NCBI GenBank assembly: GCA_032821775.1
Contig: JAVLRN010000009.1
Span: 1,116,001-1,180,000 of the forward strand
DNA from: Sanguinoderma infundibulare
Taxonomy: Eukaryota; Basidiomycota; Agaricomycetes; Polyporales; Polyporaceae
DNA: 64,000 nt
Reading direction: 5' to 3'
Of the stretch, positions 1 through 10,740 are shown piece by piece. Each line of letters begins with the position of its first letter. Positions within the stretch are counted from its first letter, which is position 1. Under the pieces are notes generated by a model that saw only the letters and a list, made by a program, of their open reading frames with translations, was not told the origin of the DNA and ran no database searches. The position numbers and the translations under genes are program-made.

Positions 1-1327
1 GCCCTCGACCTCGGCCTCCACCGCGCGCTCGAGAAGCTCGCCGACCACGGTGAAAAGAAGAGGAGCGACGACGAGGAGCGGAACCTCGGTGCGTTCTTTC
101 TACCCGACCTGTTCTTCCCAGTGACCCTAATTCCGCCTACCTTTACAGTTGTGTCGGCCCGCATCTGGCTGGGCTTGTACTGGTTCGACCACCAGATGAG
201 CTTGGGAACTGGACGGCCCATCGTCCTCCGCGATGAGAGCTCCATCCGCCATTGTCGCGTGCTGCTGTCACATCCGATGGCGTCCCCGACAGACGTGCGC
301 CTCATCTCTCAGGTCGAGCTGATCGCTCAGAAGAGTACGTGTTATTTCCTACTCATCCTTGGACCAGCATCGGACCGAGCACGATTACTGACCTTTTTTC
401 ATGTAGCGCAAATATACGAGACCCTGTTGCCGCTTAACGGACATGTCAACCACAATACGTTGGCGTTCATCAGGCGTGCAATCGTCGCGCTCGACAAGTG
501 GTGGGAGGATTGCGATGAGCTGCACAGTGAGCGGCTATAGCGTAATTCCGCCGTCATGTGCCCTAACCTCTCGTGCAGTGCAAACGATGGACGAGGAGGC
601 GCTCCCACGCAAGATTCTCGCCGGCGAGCTGTACTACGCAAAGCTCTGGGTCGTCTGCGTCGCCCTCCGAGGCGCCTCCTGGGACAAGATGCCGTTCGAG
701 CAGCGCGAGCTCGCGTTCCAAGCCAAAGACGCCGCCTCCAGCTGCCTCTCTAACCTCCTCGACTCGCCCACCTACCGCGCCGCCCTCCGCTACGCCGTGC
801 ACGACACGCTCGTCATGGCCGCCTTCTCGGGCCTCTTCCTCCTCAAGATGGCCAACCTCTTCCCGGCCGAGCTCGACCTCGCCGCGATCACGATCCAGGT
901 CGAGCAGCTCGCCCAGCTCCTCTCGGACGTCGCCGCCGAGCGCTACGCGCTCACCCTCCGCATCATGCTCGCCAACCTCCGCCGCAAGGTCGGCCTCACG
1001 CCCGCCGGCATGCCCCAGCAGCAGAACGCGCAGATGCCCACCACCGGCGGCGGCCCCGGCGACGTCCCGCAGAACATGCTCCCTCCCGCGTTCAACATCG
1101 ACCCGAGCATCGCCGGCCCGCCCCCGCCGCCGTTCACGGTCGAGGAGGTCGGACCGTGGGCGCACGACCAGCGCGTGTTCAACCCGCAGACGATCCCGCT
1201 CTGGCTGCAGGAGCAGAACTTGACGGACCTCGGCCTGCCCGTCAACGGCTCCGACGGCATCTTCCTCCAGATGGGCAGCCAGAACGGGTGGATGGGCGAC
1301 TTTCCGCCCATGCCCGAGGCTTGGTAG
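1..1327 (+). CDS. Fungal-specific transcription factor, C-terminal part (5' end outside window)
   Basis: Four exons can be read: 1-88, 149-334, 407-526 and 579-1327, with GT-AG introns of 52-72 bases; the 5' end lies off the window. Exon 2 encodes RIWLGLYWFDHQMSLGTGRP, which matches the core of the fungal-specific transcription factor domain (middle homology region) that follows the Zn2Cys6 cluster in this family. The zinc cluster itself would be upstream and is not seen. The C-terminal exon is helical at first and then becomes Pro/Gly/Met-rich (NMLPPAFNIDPS, PPPPPF), consistent with an activation region. The likely role is a nuclear, DNA-binding transcription regulator with unknown targets. 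The stop is TAG at 1325-1327. The family is fairly sure; the specific regulator is unknown. Confidence 0.75.
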
Positions 1328-1821
1328 GCCGAGCGAGACGAGCCCACCGACCGACTGTTGACGTTGAGCCTTGGCTTTTGAGACTTGTGAATGGTGGTGC
1401 AGCGCCTGTCTTGCCACCCAATCGTCTTCTTGCCTTCTTTCCTCCCCGCTTTGCCCCTTTAGTTTGCCAGTTGAGTAAAAAAAGTAGGTGTACGATTCCG
1501 CTAGGCGTAGCGTACTGTATACTATCTCTTGCGTCGTTCTGCCCTTCACCCCAGTTGTGCCGTTGCCATCATGGTCGTTCACCTAGGTCAACATATCCGC
1601 ACGGTTCCGATCGTGTTCGCGCTGTTGTCGAGGTCCTAAGCCCACAGTACCAGTCGAATGATGTGCGTAGTTGTAATAATCATTCCAGAGAGAAAGAAGC
1701 GTGTCATTGCGTTTTGTCGTTTTTTCTATCATGGACGATGCGGGGGCTCAAGAATAATACATGCGAGAAACGGCCGGAACAACTATAGATATCGTGATGC
1801 GCAATGGTGGGAAGTCCGTCG
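1328..1821. other. Convergent 3' intergenic region
   Basis: This 494-base stretch lies between the 3' ends of the transcription factor (+) and the BZW gene (-). It is T/A-richer than the flanking exons and contains no reading frame I would support; it presumably holds both 3' UTRs. Confidence 0.5.
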
Positions 1822-3535
1822 TCACTCCTCATCCTCGCTGTCCTGCTCCTGTAGGAACTAGGAAAGCGCAAGAAGGATTATTATATGCGCCTAACACACA
1901 GACGGGGCACAGAGCCTTACCTTCACAAGGGGCTGGGCAGCCTGAAGGAAGTGTTGCTTCCCCTGCGGCTTGGAGCCCTTCTGGTGCCAGTAGATGATAG
2001 CCTGATCAGAGATACAATCCTTGTTATACAAAACCTGGCGGGGGAGCGAGCGGTCAGCCATCACGGCCCCGATTGTGTCAACAACCGGCGAACGAACCTT
2101 GAGAACTTGAGGGAATGCTTTAATGATACGTGTGTCTTCGTAACAATACACTTGTACAGTATTGATGAGCGCGACTTCGGTCTTGGGCCCGTTGCAGAAC
2201 GGCTCGAGGATGTCAGCAAAGTTCTGCGCGTCGCCATCGTCCCCACTCGTCAGCGTACCGGACCACACCACAAGGACCGACACGCACCCCGATCTCTCTG
2301 AGCGCAAGGGCCTCGTTCTGGTCCTGGCGCGCGCTCCACTCGATGCTCAAGATCAGGCCCTGCCAGATGCAGGACACGAGCTCGGCCTCGGGCAGGGGCT
2401 GCTCCTCCTGCCGCGCGCGGATCGCGGCGACGATGTCCGGGTGCGCGTCGCCCCCGGCGAGCTGCGCCTGGAGCTGCTTGATGATGCCGTCCTTGAGGGA
2501 CGCGTACTGGCGCTTCGTCCACCACTCCGCGATCTGCGCGAGGCCGGCCTTGCGGAAGTGGTCGTCGAGCGTCTTGTCGTCGCGCCGGTTGGGCGGGAAG
2601 AAGAGGAGGAGGTCCTTGATGCCGCCGCGCTTGAGCGCGCCCGCAAGGTGCTCCATCGACTGTGCGCTGAGGTATGCACGGAAGACGACAGTGACGAAGC
2701 CCGCCGCCAGGTCTGCGAGACGGGGCGAGCGGCAGAGGGTACCGTCAGGACGTGGATGGAGAGAGGATGCGCGGCAGGAGGAGCGGGGAGAGGGGACGTA
2801 CCGTCCTTGACGAGATGGTCCTTCGTCAGACTCTGCAGGCAACCCGCGCTCGCGAGGCCCTGTGCGAAGAGGAGGCCGGTGGCCATGGCCATCTTCTCCC
2901 TCTGGGCCGCCGGCCACCGGTTCATGTACTGCAGCAAGTTCGGCAGCGAGTTCACTTCAAGAGGCCGCTGCAGGTACTTGTATCTACACAGGTACAATAT
3001 CGGTATATGTTTGTGACATCACACATGACGAAGAAGAACGAGCGGGAGACGACTAAAGGGAAGGGAAAGGGGAGGGGAAAGACGACTCACCGGCGGATTA
3101 GTTTGTTGAACACCTCGACGTACTGCTTCACGTCCGCCACCTCCGCCGGCTCCTTGGCGTTGAGGATCGAGAACGGCGAGAGCGGCGCGCCGTCGTCGAC
3201 GTACTGGCCGCCGGGCTGGAGGAGGCCGCCGACAAGGAGGATCTCAAAGAGGGCGTCTGCATACTTGAGGAACTCGAGGGTAGAACCGGCTTGGACTAGT
3301 TTGTTCGCGATCGCCTCAAAGTCGTTCGGCGGGACGTTCTCGAGATGCTTGAGGAGCTGGTCTCTGAAGACTGTGTGGGGCCCAAAGCAGTGAGCGCACT
3401 GCTGGCGGGCTGGTTGTATGCTTTCCGGTGCTCACCGTCGGGTTCGTGTTTGGCTTGAGCCTTGACGGCACGTTTCCTGGCTTTGATACGGACCCCCTGC
3501 AACGAAGGCTTTGCAGCAGCTGATTGCTGAGACAT
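1822..3535 (-). CDS. BZW1: BZW/5MP family translation regulator (eIF5-mimic protein, W2 domain)
   Basis: About 400 residues in seven exons. The N-terminus is basic (RIKARKRAVKAQ). Next comes the MIF4G-like helical region (FRDQLLKHLENVPPNDFEAI, LLVGGLLQPGG). The C-terminal W2 domain includes DDHFRKAGLAQIAEWW, CIWQGLILSIEWSARQDQN and VLYNKDCISDQAIIYWHQKG, and the acidic tail FLQEQDSEDEE follows a 3' intron. This order and tail are characteristic of BZW1/BZW2 (5MP), cytosolic proteins that mimic eIF5, bind eIF2/eIF3 and modulate start-codon selection. The start is the ATG at 3533-3535 and the stop is at 1822-1824. It lies tandem with the PLK4-like gene, whose stop is only 231 bases upstream. Confidence 0.9.
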
Positions 3536-3766
3536 CCACAGGTTTCGACGTCCTGGGCTCGAAAGATGTGGAAGAAAGGGGAGGAGAGGAACGACTGCCC
3601 GCCGCCGCCTCAAAAACGTCGGCCGCTGCCCTTGATCGAGCTTGATCCTGCATCGCTTCCCCAGAAAGGCAACTCCAGTCACCATCACACCCACCCGCGC
3701 GCCCTCCATCCCACAACGCATTCCATTCCTCGCTATCATCACTCAGCTCACAATCGTCCCTAACGG

Positions 3767-6564
3767 CTATCGCAACATGACTGGGCTCGAAAACTTCCTC
3801 GGACGCGGAGGCACAACCATCGACGACGCCACGCTCGCGCCCGTCAGCCTCGCGCTGTCCTCTGGAACCTTGTCCTCTAGTGATGCCCTCTCCATGTGGC
3901 GCAGCGTCCGCTCTAGTCGTTCGCGCCCAGAGTCGCCGCCGTGCCTGATCATGCTACTTGCTCCACCGTTGGCTGCGACTGCCTCCGCAGCTTCACATAC
4001 GCGCAAAAAATTTCGGAGCCGGGCCATCGCCAATCGCTCCAGACCGTCGAGCGAACGCCATTCTTCATCCGGAAGTTCAAACGCGTGGCTGAGCGGGATC
4101 ACCTTCTTCGTCCATTCCCCGACGTCCTTCCGCTGCGTGCTGGCCGCCTTCTGGATGTGCCGAGAGATTTCCAATGTATGTTTGCAGCGCTGCAGGCGAA
4201 GGCGAATCGCTCCCTTGTCGTCCCCTTCCGCCTCTTCTGCTGGCATCTGTATCTCGACGTCGCCAGGGGGTCCGTTCGCCATCAGGGTGCACCTCGCATC
4301 GTGGGCAAAGTGGACGAGCTGCGTCCAGTCAGCTTGAATGATCACTGATTGCTTTTAAGGAAACGACTGACTTGCGGGATGCGAGCATTCAGCTGATTGA
4401 CAATCTGCATCGCATCTTCATATTGCTTGGCATATTTGACAGGTAGCTCTTTAGGAGTGTAGGTCATAACAGGTTCTGCGAGACAGCACGGTGTGCTCAG
4501 GTGAGGCGCGTCGTACACCTCGACCTGTCAAGTTACGTCGTTAAATTCACCGCACTGTCACACTGAAAGGACATCGACGCACGAGATCACCATTCGGGTT
4601 GACTATAAGAACTTGCTTTCCCTCGTTTCCCTTCCTTCGTTCGCTTTCGCGGAAGTCGACCAATAGCGCCCTTGAAGGGAGCACGACCAGCTGCCCGCGC
4701 GAGACCTTGTGAGTTTGGGGCTTGAGTCGACGAGTGCTGAACCTCTGGAGATTCGCAGAGGCGTTGCCAGGTCGAGATACCGCAGTGGAGCTCGTCGCCT
4801 GAGAAGAGACCCTAGGCATGAGAAGTTTCGTGGCACGAGTTAGCAAAACCGGTCTGACAGGCATTGCCCAAGTGGTTCCAGAATGCGGTTTTGTCGAGCC
4901 ACAAGGATCAGACAGCACACGCTTTAGCTGAGTCCGAGGGGATACCAGTCCGTCGACTACTTTGGCCGGCAGCGAAGGATGAACGCAATCGCCTTGATTT
5001 TCTCTCAGACTGGCTAGCGACGAAACGCTGGGCGTTCCAGAGTCGGCCGTAAGAGCAGGAGTCGGGGGCCGAGAGTACTCGCTGTAGGAGGTAGAAGACC
5101 TAGGAATCGTAGGAGCCGACGTCGTCCGTCGAGGAATTTGAACTGGAGCCAGGCCCAGGTTCACGTCGTCTTGCGAATCGTCCAGGCATAAATTCGTGAT
5201 ATCGTCTAGTGGAGCTCGCTTCGATGCGAATTGCTGCTTGCACGTGAACATTGGTCGGAGACGCTCAGGGTCTGTAGATAGGCAGGATGGATATCGCTGA
5301 GATCGTCGGCCAGGGGTACTATCGCTGGTGAATGGTTCCTTTGCAGTGTTTCCATAACTGTTGGTGCTTGTGCGTCCCATTGAAAGCGGCTGAACGGTCA
5401 ACGTGGGCTTGAAGAAGGGATGAGATAGTATTCGATGGAGGGGTGTGCGGTCTTCAGGTTCCTGCAATGCTTGCAATCAGCGCTACGAAAGGACGGATTC
5501 ACTTAACCGCCAATACTTTCTGAAGTAGGCCTGCGAGAAGGTCCTTTGCCTCGTAAGAAACACCATCCGGAAGCATATATTTAGCGGAACAGATGTTATC
5601 GAAGACCTCTGCAGGTGTCGAAGCCTAACAGAACGATTTCGACATTTTACATGTCCAAGAGTGATAGGTGAACGTACGTAGAATGCTGGTTGTCCGGTCA
5701 GACAAGTCACCAGTACGCTACCCACAGACCAAAGATCCGTTGTGAAGCGATAAGGGAGTCCGGATAGGATTTCTCTGAAGCAAAAGATCAGTATATGAGC
5801 AAACTTGCGAGCTGACTGGAGATGAAACACACGGAGAAACGTAGTTCGGGGAGCCGCAGAAGGCCGTTTCGGTCGCATCCAATCCGGGTAACCTGATAGC
5901 AGAACTGAACCCGGACAATTTCTAGGACATCGTGCTTTAAGACATATACCCGATGCCGTGAACTGAGAACTTACGAGACGAATGTCACCGGTAATGAGTA
6001 TGCTGCTCGGCTTGATGTCCCGATGCAACACGCGTTCCTTCTTGAGATAGACAAGAGCATCGACAAGGGTTCTCGCAACACATCGGAGCTCCTCTTCCGT
6101 GAGCCCTCGAGGGCGGCGATCGAGAAGGAGGTCGTCTAGGCTGCCATGCTCGCAATACTCTAGGACGTGGTAGTATCCGGAAGGTGCGAAGAAGGAAGAA
6201 ATCAGGGTGATGATGGTCGGGTGACACAACGTCGAATGGAGCGAGGCGGCCGAGACAGGATCCTTGAGGTCGCGGGCGGTATCGTGGTGATCGTTTTGGG
6301 CGATGCGCAGCTGGGGGTCCGGGTGGTAGCGATGGTGGAAGGTGGACTCATACACTCACTTTCTTCACCGCGACGAAGCGGTTGCGCATGCGTCCTCGTT
6401 TGCAGATCGCGCGGAAAACTAGAGATCTGGATCCAGATGCTATTTGATCCTGCAATTCGTAGTTCTGTTGGGAGAGTCAGTAAGAATGCTTGTGCACTTG
6501 CCGGCGAACTGACATGCAGGCCATCGACTGACTGAGGGGACGCTTTGCTGGAGTCGACACTCAT
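3767..6564 (-). CDS. PLK4-type polo kinase-like protein with degenerate catalytic motifs (predicted pseudokinase)
   Basis: The kinase domain runs from NYELQDQIASGSRSLVFRA (near 6450) through FVAVKK, the hinge HVLEYCEHGSLDDLL, HRDIKPSSIL, GSPNYVSPEILSG and TTDLWSVGSVLVT to EDRTPLHRILSHPFF. A Ser-rich linker follows, then a C-terminal region (KYAKQYEDAMQIVNQLNARI, then LVHFAHDARCTLMANGPP) that resembles PLK4 cryptic polo-box sequence. PLK4 drives centriole or basal-body duplication in animals. Here three motifs are altered: the Gly loop is SGSRSL, the HRD-loop Asn is Ser, and DFG reads GFS (5904-5912). Introns were placed where needed: a 58-base intron at about 4592-4535 and a 53-base intron near 4370-4318. 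The start is uncertain: 6564 is the first in-frame ATG, but coding-like sequence stays open to about 6860 and an upstream exon is possible. Confidence 0.75.
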
Positions 6565-7086
6565 TGCAGGTCGCAGAGATGGGTTGCGCAACGGGGCTTC
6601 GGAGAACACAGCGGCTGATATGATAGCTGAGGAGAGTGGTTGGCGTGTGTCGCGCAAGACAGAAGGGTCTTCAATTGGCGGGAGCGTGGAAGTTGGGTAG
6701 CCACGTGTCTCCTCATCAACTTCCAGCGCTAAACAATTGATCGCTTGCAGTGTAGCTTGCTGGAGTCTCTTCTGTTCAGCCACGAAGAGATCTCTCGCTG
6801 TTCCCGGTGGTGGCCACAACCGACTGTTATATGGCCTTGGCCTCAACCTTGAAAGCCTGAAAGACAGCTAAGCTGATGCGGTCTCGATTGGAACCGCGTG
6901 TCCCATTTGGCGTGCGCCGTCAGCCGCCTCGTTCAGACTGGATTGCGACGGTATAATCGTTTCGCGCATGCTAGCTCATCCTCACCATATCTTTCAAGCC
7001 ATCCTCACCTGCTTGACGCAGTCCTACCTTTTTATCACCATCGCAACTATACTGCTGTGCAGTCATTGATCTACACTCTTGGCACA

Positions 7087-7975
7087 ATGTCTTACCTTAC
7101 CAACGAGCTCGCCGCCGATGTCTTCAACACTCCCCTTGGCATCCCCGGCTTCTGGCTCTGGAACGACAAGCAGTACGTCAAGCTTGAGGGGGAGCAGCTC
7201 CGCCAGCAAATCACGCTTTACGAGAGCCTCCCTGAGTGGCAACGCCGGATTCGTGAGTATTCATTCCTTCACTTCTCCGTGCACGATTGAACACCATTGC
7301 AGTGGCCAAGCGTGACAGGTGCAGGCTTCCAAACTCCGTCCGTACTCGCCACGACCCCCGACTCATCAAAAAAGCCGACGCCGAGTCGACCTCCGCTTCC
7401 GCTTCCACTTCTACCGTCGAGCACTCCGACGGCACTGGTTCGGTCATCGGGAGGGCTGGCTACCTTTCAGACACCGAGTCGGACACTGTTGAGTTGCGAG
7501 ACGTGGAAATGGCCGATGCGACGTCAGATTCTGTTCAAGTCGTTGACCATCCGGCCGTCGAGGTCCCTGGCGGCACTGGTTCCGCGGTCGGAATGGTTGG
7601 GCACACTTCTGTCGTTGAGGCAAGCCCGTTCGAATCGTGTGACGTGGAAATGGGCGATCCGGTCTCGGCTTTCACTTCTATGTCTACTTCCATCCCTGGC
7701 TTCCGTCGCCCTCTCAGCCTCGGCGTTAGCAGTCTCCCCAGAGAGACCGTTACGCGCCGGACGGTCTCCGCCCCTGCGACATTCACCTCGCCGTCCGCCA
7801 GCGTCATCGGCAACGATCTTCTCGCACGCCTCCGAGTCCACTGCGGGACACGTCTAGCTTGCCACCAAGTCGCGAGTGGCGAGCGGATGCTGAGGTCCAT
7901 CCAACTCCCGACGATGACGCAGGTTCCGCAGACGGCGAGGACTTTGAAGGCGATTCGACAGAAGACGACGACGAA

Positions 7976-8043
<68 letters not shown>

Positions 8044-8171
8044 CGACGACGATCAAGTACATAACGCAGGACAAGGAGAACGTCGACCCAGTCTCAATCC
8101 CGGCACTGGCGCCGATACCAGAGCAAGTAGCCATCGGGGTCTCCGTCGTCAAACGCGAGGCTGTTCAATAA
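7087..8171 (+). CDS. Hypothetical low-complexity protein with long Thr (ACG) tract
   Basis: The start is ATG at 7087 (MSYLTNELAADVFNTPLGIP, then GFWLWNDKQYVKLEGEQLR). One intron (about 7252-7305) joins RRI to LAKRDRCRLP. The rest is Ser/Thr/Val-rich with repeated acidic motifs (ELRDVEMADA, SCDVEMGDP), then a long Thr run encoded by ACG repeats, then QDKENVDPVSIPALAPIPEQ and a TAA at 8169-8171. The N-terminal 60 residues look like a real fold; the remainder looks disordered. The alternate frame across the repeat would give an Asp run, so the frame there is not certain. Sequence beyond the stop is a decayed duplicate of the C-terminal segment, so the gene may once have been longer. It runs divergently from the PLK4-like gene. 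I do not recognise a function. Confidence 0.5.
7963..8052. repeat. GAC/ACG trinucleotide microsatellite
   Basis: About 30 nearly perfect GAC units are interrupted only by GAA (near 7973) and GAT (near 8037). The repeat lies inside the hypothetical gene at 7087-8171. Read as ACG it codes Thr; in the next frame GAC codes Asp. Confidence 0.95.
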
Positions 8172-8802
8172 GGAGTCCTCAAGAAGCCGAATCGCAAGCC
8201 TGAAAGTGTGAATTCGAGAGGAAAAAATCACATCAAGACTGTCCTGGGCCTTAGATGTCATCGACAAGGTAAGCATCCTTCTGCGTCTTGTTCTTGAGGA
8301 CACATCTCTGACGGTGACATGCAAGGTACCGTACGCGGACATCGGGCCTAAGGCCAGTGCCAGTATCGGCACCGCTGGCAGCACCAACACGCGCCAAGAA
8401 CGCCGTCAACGTCGGGCTTACGGCGACCGCGCCAATCAAGCACTCGACGCAGGACGAGGAGAACATCGACCCAGCACCGGTCCCCGGTCCCAATCGGTGT
8501 CATCATCGTCAAGCCCAGCGAGGTTGTCCCCCGCAAGCTCAAGGGGATCCTCAAGCAACCAAAGTACAAGCCAGTCGTCAAGCATGTTCAACCGATCAAA
8601 GTCAAGACTGTGCGCTGGGCCTCGGACGTCATTGAGAGGTAAGCCTTTCTCGCTTCTTGTTCTGTCCACATCTCTCTGACGACTGCCCACAAGGTTCAGG
8701 ACGCGGACGTCAAGACGACCCCTCGTACTTCGGTTCACCAGCAGCAGACGGCCGCCGAACGCCTCGCAAGACTCCAGTACCTGGTCAACACCTGCCTCTG
8801 AA
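8040..8802 (+). repeat. Decayed tandem duplication of a coding module and its intron
   Basis: Two units of roughly 390 bases are visible, at about 8050-8340 and 8430-8720. Unit 1 has IKYITQDKENVDP, GVLKKPNRKP, and a donor/intron/acceptor ending in CAAG with GCGGACATC after it. Unit 2 has IKHSTQDEENIDP, KGILKQPKYKP, KTVRWASDVIER, a similar GTAAGC intron, and GCGGACGTC. A TAA (8169-8171) interrupts unit 1, which also has a small deletion at the KTV-W junction (near 8245). Unit 2 has a frame change near 8490 and a one-base loss at its splice donor relative to unit 1. The last part (VQDADVKTTP... ERLARLQYLVNTCL, stop near 8802) also looks like old coding sequence. Confidence 0.7.
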
Positions 8803-9425
8803 CGTCAAGCCTGGCGCCGATCGCGCCCACAATCCGCTAATCTCCTTTCCTCATTTCCTCATTCAAATTATCGCTCTCGGAGCTTTTTGCGATTCTAGGT
8901 GACCGGGTTCGGCGCAGCAAGGTGGAGGGGAGGCACGCGAGGTTGCGGCTGTCTGTCTGTCTTCCTGACTGGGTTCTTAGGTGAGTGTTTCCTTTTCCCG
9001 AGATCGGGACTTCGATCCTGGCGCATACCTCTCCGTGGTCCTCGGGACGAGTACTCGCGTTTGCGGGGAAACCGAAATGGGCTTTCTGTGATTCCGTACC
9101 GGGCAGGGGCGAAGGCGTCGCTCGTCATCGTTTCGTGAGCGCAGGCTGTGTTAGCTAGGCCCTATATGTCGGATGTCGTTCTCTGTTTAGGTTTTTCAAA
9201 GATGCGGCATGACGTGCCTTGTCGGACAGATTCAAGGACGACTTGACTGAGTCATCCGTTGGAAAATCGCACACACACGGCTGTCACAAATATGACTCTA
9301 AGAAATATCCCGATTCACGGAATTTCCATAGCGCCAAATAAACGATTCTTATAAGTAGAGCGTCCACTGCGAAATGAGGCACGGGTATCGCCTGGGAGCT
9401 GCCTCGAGTACACAAACTACCCACG
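8803..9425. other. Intergenic region
   Basis: Nothing beyond the TATA-like element at 9349 is apparent. Short open frames here have no recognisable motif. Confidence 0.4.
9349..9356 (+). promoter_or_regulatory. TATA-like box of the DUF3237-like gene
   Basis: TTATAAGT lies 77 bases upstream of the ATG at 9426, at a normal distance for a fungal core promoter. Confidence 0.45.
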
Positions 9426-10084
9426 ATGCGTTTTGCCGCCCTCTTCTCTGCACTCGTTGCCCTTGCTGCTGGATGCTCGGCACAAGCAGCAGGGTCTCAG
9501 GCCCCTCGATTCGAGCCGCTCTTCGTCGGCTCCTTGGCCCTTGGTTCCTTCCAGAACCTAACTGGGCCATTCGGCACTCGTATCCACGCTGCGTCAACTG
9601 GGTGAGTCCGAGTGCTTTCCAAAATACGCCCGGACTTACCCACCGTATGGATTCCAGGGGAAACCTGACCGATACTTCCGGGAAGCTCGTCGGGACCATC
9701 CTCCCAACAGCGGATACCGGTATCGTGAGCGACTCTGGCATTTTCTTCCCGGAGGCAGTGCTGCCTGTCGTATGGGAGGTCGACCAGAAATTGGCGATTC
9801 TGCAACTCACTGGTGTTGGGTGGGTTAGGGTTATCTGCCTCCACGGGGCCGGACGTTTAGTTGACCTGCTATGACGATTAGGGAGCTCTTCAAATCCGAC
9901 TTGGTCTATATGTAAGTGAGTCTTGTGCCTGTTTCCTAATCGAGATGACTAACATATCAACGCATCTAGTCATTTGGAAACAGACTCAGAGACATACAAG
10001 TCGTTGAATAGTCGTTTCTTGATCGCCAACGTCACGTTTGGTGCCACGGGAAATCCAATCTTCGATATTTTTGGAGCGCTGTAG
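9426..10084 (+). CDS. Small secreted protein, DUF3237-like
   Basis: The protein begins with a clear signal peptide (MRFAALFSALVALAAGCSAQ) and has about 155 residues in four exons; introns start near 9600, 9822 and 9912. The mature part includes PRFEPLFVGSLALGSF, GGNLTDTSGKLVGTILP, VYIHLETDSETYKSLNSRF and LIANVTFGATGNPIFDIFGA. The G-G-x-x-x-x-T-S-G-x-x-x-G-T-x-L-P element and the Y-K-S-L-N-x-x-x-F-x-x-x-x-x-F-G-A-T-G end resemble DUF3237 beta-barrel proteins, whose biochemical role is unknown. The signal peptide is directly seen; the family call is from memory of the pattern and only moderately sure. Secretion suggests an extracellular or wall-associated role. Confidence 0.6.
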
Positions 10085-10740
10085 TTGCACAGATCATTCT
10101 CTGATATACTTTGTACGTGGGTCGGGTCTTGAGAGGTTCGGTAACATGCCATCGGAACCGAACAATGCTCGAAGTGGTTAATCACGAATCGTACTTATCT
10201 CCACCATCTGCCCTACCGTTGCGCCAGCAAGTGACATGCATGCCATCAACAATTTTGATCTCCTGGGACGCGTTGGTGACTGCCGACTTGTCTTGTTTAC
10301 GTGACCGCGTGAGAATTCCGAATGGCGAACTGAGTTATGTAAACTTGTCGAAGGTGAGGAAATTGGACAAACAAAACCGACGGTTTCAAAGCCCTGATCA
10401 AAGCCCAGGGGCCTGGATCAACTCGTATGGCGACAACGTTGATATCTTTGTATTTTTCTTTTGATCACATAGTATTCTGAATATCTCAGACAAAGCGCAG
10501 TGTTGGAGGGCAAGGCCCGGAATCACAGCATTGACCACAAAGATTTACCGGCTGACCCTAACCCGGGGCGGGCCATGACGCTGTTGTTGGTCCAAGCGCC
10601 GGTGTTAGCGATGTCAAGTGCGAGGAGTTGAGTGGGACTCTTGCTCTAACCTCGTCTTATACGCCCACTCTCCCGCCACCCCTAAGCTCTCACTCTCCCA
10701 GGCCGTAGATCTTCTCCCTGCTCACTGCCCTTGACGAAGA
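10085..10740. other. Intergenic region upstream of PTC1
   Basis: No gene is supported here. It includes a CCCTAACCCGGGGCGGG stretch near 10555 that looks GC-box-like rather than telomeric, because it occurs only once. Confidence 0.4.

Noticed and set aside
563..1582. Long minus-strand frame opposite the transcription factor exon
   Set aside because: Arg/Glu/Gly-rich antisense shadow of GC-rich codons on the plus strand; no motif.
7859..8203. Poly-Asp reading frame across the GAC repeat
   Set aside because: The Thr frame continues into QDKENVDP, which is echoed in the second repeat unit (QDEENIDP), so the Thr frame is the better supported one; the Asp frame is kept only as an alternative in the findings.
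10550..10575. CCCTAACCC as a possible telomere-like repeat
   Set aside because: A single unit only, in ordinary intergenic sequence.
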